Assembly: GCA_024403235.1 (NCBI GenBank)
Contig: JAKSSF010000003.1
Span: forward strand, 1-64,000
DNA: 64,000 bases
Direction of reading: 5' to 3'
Origin: Lachnospiraceae bacterium
GTDB lineage: Bacteria; Bacillota; Clostridia; Lachnospirales; Lachnospiraceae
Shown: positions 59,732 through 64,000 of the stretch, piece after piece
How positions within the stretch are numbered: position 1 is the stretch's first letter
Layout: every line of letters begins with the position of its first letter
Position numbers and translations under genes: made by a program
The notes under the pieces: model-generated
The model's input: the letters and a program-made list of their open reading frames with translations, nothing else
What the model was told of the DNA's origin: nothing
Databases searched by the model: none

Positions 59732-60904
59732 TTAATTCAGCTCTACGATTTCTTCAAGATCATAATTTCCGGAACCGATGCCTGCATTTTCAATGTTGAA
59801 TCTATCCTTATACTGTTCCATTCCCAAAAGGACTTTTTCCTGTGATAAAGACAATATGCCTCTTTGTGTGTCTCCAATCACCAGTTCGTCATTCGAAACC
59901 AAGGATTTCAACATAGGAATTGCTAAAAAAGTGTCTCCTTTCACTAATCCTTTCGACTCTCCATTAGGAGTTACTTCATCCAATTCAAATGGGAATCTAA
60001 CGATGATGTACACAAGATTTGTACTAGTATCTTTTTTGTTGTTTCCATAATATAATTCTACAATTTCTGGATCATCCAGCAGAACCATAGGGTATTTATT
60101 TACTAATTTCGCACTTCCTGTGTAAATTCCTGTTGTTCTCATATAAATGCTCGGCTCTAACGATCTTCCATATTCTTCTACAGTCAATTTCACATAGTCA
60201 TTTATTTTCTTTAAATTAACTTCGCTATTTAATAATTCTTTCGTTAATACATAACTATCCAATCCTTCTACCTTATATTCCATTGATAAAGGATCCGGAA
60301 TCCTGCCAGTTCTTGCTACATAAGCATCAATATCGGTAACATCTGTTTTAACGGTGACAATATCGCCCTCAGAAAGACCATTTCGTTTATCAGGTATATA
60401 AGCTATGTCATTCAAAATTTCATCTTTAATATTCAGCGTTGCCTGCCCGGAAACACCAGAAAAACTAACTTCAATATCATCAAAAGGATTAAAAACTTCG
60501 ACGTCCTCTAATCCCTCAACAGTTGCGGTTATCTCCTTATAGGTTAAAGAAATCTTGTCAAAAGCTTTATCTTTTTGGTCGTCCAAGTTAAACGAATAAG
60601 TAATGGTATCTCCATTAGAAAGCCCTTTCTCTTTATCCCAAGAGCCTTCATATATTAAATCACTGGCTTTAACATATATTGCAAATGCCTCTTCACTATT
60701 CAAATCAATGCCTTTTGCTTCGCATATTGCTTCTGCAAAAGCATCTTCGTCTAAGTAAGTATCTACATACCCATAACCTTCAGTCCCTGCAATTTCATAG
60801 GTGACGAACTGGTTCATGTCAATTTTCTTGTTTCCACATCCGCATAGTATTACTGAAAAAGTGAATACTAATACAGCTAACAAGATTGCTTTTTTCTGTT
60901 TCAT
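59732..60904 (-). CDS. Lipoprotein with two copies of a 'GLSxGD' beta module
   Basis: A 390-residue lipoprotein starting at the ATG (MKQKKAILL) after GAGGAGG. Lipobox ILCGCG near residue 22. Two repeats of about 95 residues can be matched: FVTYEIAGTEGYGYVD... GLSNGDTITYSF... and EVSFSGVSGQATLNI... GLSEGDIVTVKT..., each ending in a VEGL motif (TVEGLEDV, KVEGLDSY). Such modules occur in clostridial zinc-ribbon and membrane proteins. The remaining 170 residues are unassigned. It is first in the run of five envelope genes and adjoins two operator-like palindromes. Confidence 0.72.
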   Translation of the reverse strand: MKQKKAILLAVLVFTFSVILCGCGNKKIDMNQFVTYEIAGTEGYGYVDTYLDEDAFAEAICEAKGIDLNSEEAFAIYVKASDLIYEGSWDKEKGLSNGDTITYSFNLDDQKDKAFDKISLTYKEITATVEGLEDVEVFNPFDDIEVSFSGVSGQATLNIKDEILNDIAYIPDKRNGLSEGDIVTVKTDVTDIDAYVARTGRIPDPLSMEYKVEGLDSYVLTKELLNSEVNLKKINDYVKLTVEEYGRSLEPSIYMRTTGIYTGSAKLVNKYPMVLLDDPEIVELYYGNNKKDTSTNLVYIIVRFPFELDEVTPNGESKGLVKGDTFLAIPMLKSLVSNDELVIGDTQRGILSLSQEKVLLGMEQYKDRFNIENAGIGSGNYDLEEIVELN

Positions 60905-60937
60905 TTGTTCCTCCTCATTCTCCATACAATCTTTCGT

Positions 60938-60985
60938 ATTAGCCATTTATGGCTAATTTTAATATTAGCAATATTCGGCTAATAT
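60938..60985. promoter_or_regulatory. Two operator-like palindromes in the divergent promoter region
   Basis: ATTAGCCAT-TT-ATGGCTAAT (60938-60957) is a perfect 9-2-9 palindrome; ATATTAGC-N8-GCTAATAT (60962-60985) is a second. They share the half-site ATTAGC/GCTAAT and have centres 26 bp apart. They lie between the lipoprotein gene (minus) and the HTH gene (plus), so they are likely binding sites for that HTH protein or another repressor. Confidence 0.65.
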
Positions 60986-61029
60986 TTCAAGTGAAACTAT
61001 AGGTACATACATCTAATTTGGTGGTAAAT

Positions 61030-61233
61030 ATGATTGTTTATGACCGTCTTTGGGAAACCATGAAAAAGAAGAATATAAGTCAATACAAGCTAATCAATGA
61101 ATATCATGTTAGCGCGGGACAATTATCCAGACTGCGCGCTAATAGTCATGTAAGCTCACATACTATTGATTTACTGTGTAAAATATTAGATTGCCGTGTG
61201 GAAGATGTTATGACTTTTGTGAAAGAGCAATAA
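61030..61233 (+). CDS. Small XRE-family (Cro/CI-type) helix-turn-helix protein
   Basis: A 67-residue single-domain regulator: YDRLWETMKKKNISQYKLIN, then the recognition part HVSAGQLSRLRANSHVSSHT and LCKILDCRVEDVMTF, the HTH_26/YozG-like form. The ATG after GGTGG is used. It faces away from the lipoprotein genes, with the twin palindromes between. It ends before a bidirectional terminator shared with the DUF815 gene. Confidence 0.85.
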   Translation: MIVYDRLWETMKKKNISQYKLINEYHVSAGQLSRLRANSHVSSHTIDLLCKILDCRVEDVMTFVKEQ

Positions 61234-61277
61234 GATGCTTGTATGAATACTTTTGTTTAAAGAATATTTTATATATA

Positions 61278-61307
61278 AAAAATCCAGCCTTCTCGGCTGG
61301 ATTTTTT
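61278..61307. terminator. Bidirectional terminator between the HTH and DUF815 genes
   Basis: AAAAATCCAGCC (61278-61289) with GGCTGGATTTTT (61295-61306), a 12-bp stem and 5-nt loop, T-runs both ways. Confidence 0.87.
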
Positions 61308-61356
61308 ACTTTATAGCAAGATGTATAACACTTATACTAAAACAATTAACAAATAA

Positions 61357-62652
61357 CTATCCCATCATATAATTAATAAACTGCTGGGCAGTTCTTCCGG
61401 AGAAGCCTCCATGACTGATTTCCCATTTATTGGCTTCCGCTAATAGTTTATCTTCCGGAATATCTAAACCGTTTTTCTTGGCAAGTTCCAGTACGATATG
61501 ATTAAACTCTTTCTTGTCTGGTTTGATGTAGCAAATCTGACAACCGAAACGATTTACAAGAGACATTTTTTCTTCCATATTATCGGACTTGTGAATGCCG
61601 TTATCAATATTCACGTCATTCCTGTCTTTCCAGGTTTCTTTGATAATATGACGACGATTGGAGGTTGCATAGATTAAGATATTGTCCGGTTTGGTCTCCA
61701 CACCACCTTCGATTACTGCCTTTAAGAACTTGTATTCAATTTCAAATTCCTCAAAAGAAAGATCGTCCATATAAATAATGTATTTATAATTTCGATTTTT
61801 AATCATGGCAACGACTGTGGAAAGCTGCTTAAACTGATGCTTGTAGATTTCAATCATGCGCAGACCCTGGTCATAGTATTGATTGACAATGGCCTTAATG
61901 GAAGTAGATTTCCCTGTACCGCTATCTCCAAAGAGCAACGCATTATTCGCCTTTCTTCCCTGGACAAAGCTTTCTGTATTTTCAATCAGCTTCTGCTTCT
62001 GAATTTCGTATCCAACCAAATCATCCAATACCACCATTTCCATATTGTTAATGGGCTGGAATACCACCTGATCATTTACGGTATTGATACGGAAGGCTTT
62101 ATTCAAGCCAAACATACCTACACCATATGCCTTATAAAAATCTGTTACATAAGTAAAGAATTCATTTTCATCCTTTGCGGTTTCCAATCTGGCACTTAAG
62201 CCTCGAACCTTTTCAGAAACATTTTTGTTATACATCAAGTCCTTTTTCACGATTGCCTTATAATTAGAAATCGTAGAAAAAGCATCTATTCCCAAATCCT
62301 GTTCGATAGGCCCAAAGTCAAAATGAAACAGATTTAGGAAAGCCTGAAAATCATTTTTCGCAAAGTGATTAACATTTCCCTCGTTAGCACCGATTTTTTC
62401 ACAGGTAATACTAAATGGATTTTCGTTAGTAATCAAAAGGTAGGTCAAATAATTGTGCCATAGATTAGTATCGAAGCCATAATCTGTTGCTACAATCAAA
62501 ATTCGCTTTACCTGTGTATAGATAGCACGAATCAATTCTGCCTTGGAGGATTCCTTACTTTCCCATTTACGGAAAATATCCGCCAAAGAATTTAAAATTG
62601 TTGTTTGATCTGTTTCTCCATATAAAATTAGTTTCGCGACTTCTCTATACAT
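61357..62652 (-). CDS. DUF815 AAA+ ATPase
   Basis: A 431-residue ATPase. N-terminal helical region (about 1-190), then an AAA+ domain with Walker A LLFGDSGTGKSTSIKA near residue 240, Walker B YIIYMDDLSF near 300, sensor 1 ILIYATSNRRHI near 330, and the arginine region RFGCQI. The family is widespread with unknown role, annotated sometimes as a predicted ATPase near DnaA-like proteins. It starts three bases after the prfA stop with only a weak ribosome site, so translation is probably coupled. Confidence 0.88.
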   Translation of the reverse strand: MYREVAKLILYGETDQTTILNSLADIFRKWESKESSKAELIRAIYTQVKRILIVATDYGFDTNLWHNYLTYLLITNENPFSITCEKIGANEGNVNHFAKNDFQAFLNLFHFDFGPIEQDLGIDAFSTISNYKAIVKKDLMYNKNVSEKVRGLSARLETAKDENEFFTYVTDFYKAYGVGMFGLNKAFRINTVNDQVVFQPINNMEMVVLDDLVGYEIQKQKLIENTESFVQGRKANNALLFGDSGTGKSTSIKAIVNQYYDQGLRMIEIYKHQFKQLSTVVAMIKNRNYKYIIYMDDLSFEEFEIEYKFLKAVIEGGVETKPDNILIYATSNRRHIIKETWKDRNDVNIDNGIHKSDNMEEKMSLVNRFGCQICYIKPDKKEFNHIVLELAKKNGLDIPEDKLLAEANKWEISHGGFSGRTAQQFINYMMG

Positions 62653-62655
62653 ATA

Positions 62656-63732
62656 TTAATTCTCATTCATCTTTGCTAATTTTGCTGCCTGGTCTGCTGC
62701 AATACAAGCATCCAGAATTTCCTGAATGTCACCATTCATTACCTTATCCAATTTATATAAGGTTAAACCAATACGATGGTCTGTTACACGCCCCTGTGGG
62801 AAATTGTAAGTACGGTTTTTTTCTGAACGATCTCTCTTACGAATCTGGCTCTTTCTTAACTCTGCCTCTGCATCATGACGTTGCTGCTGTTCTATGTCAT
62901 AGAGTTTTGCTTTTAACAGGGCAAATGCTTTTGCTTTATTCTGCAACTGTGATTTTTCTGTCTGAGAATATACCACAATACCTGTTGGGTAATGGGTTAA
63001 ACGCACCGCAGAGTCTGTTGTATTGACACACTGTCCACCGTTTCCGGAAGCACGCATTACATCGATTCGAATATCTTTATCTTCAATTACAATATCAATA
63101 TCATCATCTACTTCCGGCATAACTGCTACGGAAATGGTTGAAGTATGGATACGTCCGCCACTTTCTGTTTCAGGCACACGCTGTACACGATGTACACCGG
63201 ATTCATATTTCATCACAGAATAGGCACCCTGACCGGAAATCATGAATTGTACTTCCTTCATACCACCAATGCCAATTTCATCCACATTCATGGTTTCCAC
63301 TTTCCAGCGTCTGCCCTCTGCATAATGGACATACATACGATAAATTTCTGCTGCAAAAAGAGCTGCTTCATCACCACCGGCACCGGCACGAATTTCCACA
63401 ATAACATTCTTTTCATCGTTAGGGTCTTTGGGCAATAACAATATCTTCAACTGCTGTTCCAAATCTTCCACATTCTTCTTGGAACTAGCCAGTTCTTCTT
63501 TTAGCATTTCGCGCATATCTTCGTCAGTTTCTTCTTCTAACATCATCAAACTGTCTTCGATATCCTGTTTACTCTGCTTATACTGTTTATAAGCTTCAAC
63601 AATCGGAGTTAAATCACTCTGTTCCTTCATTAATTTACGAAAACGTTCCTGATTGTTGGCTACTGTAGGCTCGTTTAATTCGCTTAGAATTTCTTCCATA
63701 CGAATCAATAAGTCTTCCAATTTATCAAACAT
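62656..63732 (-). CDS. prfA: Peptide chain release factor 1
   Basis: Reads UAA and UAG in the ribosomal A site. A 358-residue protein with the peptidyl-tRNA hydrolysis motif GGQ ([20 protein letters not shown], cut here) near residue 230 and the recognition motif region around [15 protein letters not shown] (PxT-type codon-reading loop). Start after GGGAGG. It lies one base after prmC, whose product methylates the GGQ glutamine. Confidence 0.97.
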   Translation of the reverse strand: MFDKLEDLLIRMEEILSELNEPTVANNQERFRKLMKEQSDLTPIVEAYKQYKQSKQDIEDSLMMLEEETDEDMREMLKEELASSKKNVEDLEQQLKILLLPKDPNDEKNVIVEIRAGAGGDEAALFAAEIYRMYVHYAEGRRWKVETMNVDEIGIGGMKEVQFMISGQGAYSVMKYESGVHRVQRVPETESGGRIHTSTISVAVMPEVDDDIDIVIEDKDIRIDVMRASGNGGQCVNTTDSAVRLTHYPTGIVVYSQTEKSQLQNKAKAFALLKAKLYDIEQQQRHDAEAELRKSQIRKRDRSEKNRTYNFPQGRVTDHRIGLTLYKLDKVMNGDIQEILDACIAADQAAKLAKMNEN

Positions 63733-63733
63733 C

Positions 63734-64000
63734 TTATTTCCTCCCAGCTACTACTCTATCCAAACCAGCTAAGTCTTTCATCACCGTTACATCTGTAAAT
63801 CCCGCCTCAGAAAATAACTTTGAAACTGCCTCAGCCTGGTCATATCCGATTTCCACAAGCAACATCCCCTCTTTTGCCAAATAGTCAGGACACTGCTCTA
63901 CTAATTTTCTATAAAAATACAATCCATCCTCTTTCCCATCTAAAGCCATATAAGGTTCATGACTCTTTACTTCCTCCATTAAAGTAGGAATCACCTGGGT
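63734..64000 (-). CDS. prmC: Release-factor glutamine methyltransferase PrmC, C-terminal part
   Basis: Partial: the reading frame continues past the right edge of the window. The visible 88 residues ([16 protein letters not shown], then [18 protein letters not shown] and [12 protein letters not shown]) match the end of PrmC, which methylates the GGQ glutamine of RF1 and RF2. The catalytic NPPY motif lies outside the window. It is placed one base before prfA, the usual order. Confidence 0.93.
   Translation of the reverse strand, partial: TQVIPTLMEEVKSHEPYMALDGKEDGLYFYRKLVEQCPDYLAKEGMLLVEIGYDQAEAVSKLFSEAGFTDVTVMKDLAGLDRVVAGRK

Overview
This AT-rich window reads as the chromosome of an anaerobic Firmicute of the class Clostridia, most likely a Lachnospiraceae-type gut bacterium. 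The signs are AGGAGG ribosome sites, a class III fructose-1,6-bisphosphatase, the order ispF-cysS-mrnC-rlmB-(insert)-sigH, a CIRCE-controlled clpB, a DUF4250 protein, many Fe-S oxidoreductases and ethanolamine-type microcompartment genes. No rRNA, tRNA, insertion sequence, prophage or CRISPR array is visible, and most genes lie on the minus strand.

Layout. 1-9 kb: rRNA methyltransferase, PcrA helicase, an SPFH/zinc-ribbon protein, an orphan ABC-type lipoprotein, DUF1836 and TrpR-like regulators, a degenerate LytM protein and a cold-shock protein. 9-19 kb: a eukaryote-type HisA, fructose-1,6-bisphosphatase, dapA-dapB behind a lysine riboswitch, a double-OB protein, CutC, TypA and an AbrB/RelE toxin-antitoxin pair. 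19-28 kb: a membrane-anchored trigger-factor-like isomerase; an operon of HD-GYP, a TetM-like GTPase fused to a Rae1/YacP nuclease domain, and RsmF; then a stand-alone eutS-eutS-eutP cluster. 28-39.5 kb: peptidases, an Fe-S flavoprotein, an aldo/keto reductase, a membrane redox trio (NapH-like, a 50-residue CXXC protein, a TlpA-like lipoprotein) and a DNA-repair pair whose promoter carries a LexA-type box. 39.6-40.3 kb: a nuclease remnant and a convergent two-RNA locus resembling a type I toxin-antitoxin system. 40.3-49 kb: HAD, MFS, sigH, an SGNH hydrolase with pentapeptide repeats, the cysS cluster and threonine aldolase. 48.5-56 kb: a FIST-GGDEF-EAL reading frame cut by one stop codon, a chemoreceptor and ClpB. 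56-61.2 kb: five secreted or membrane proteins behind two operator-like palindromes and a divergent HTH gene. 61.3-64 kb: a DUF815 ATPase, prfA and the end of prmC.

Points most worth following: the TetM-like/Rae1 fusion, striking because free-standing yacP is absent from its usual place between rlmB and sigH; the par-like convergent RNA locus at 39.9-40.3 kb; the SOS-type promoter, apparently giving a leaderless mRNA, of the radical-SAM repair pair; the enzyme-less microcompartment mini-cluster; and the in-frame stop splitting a three-domain signalling protein.
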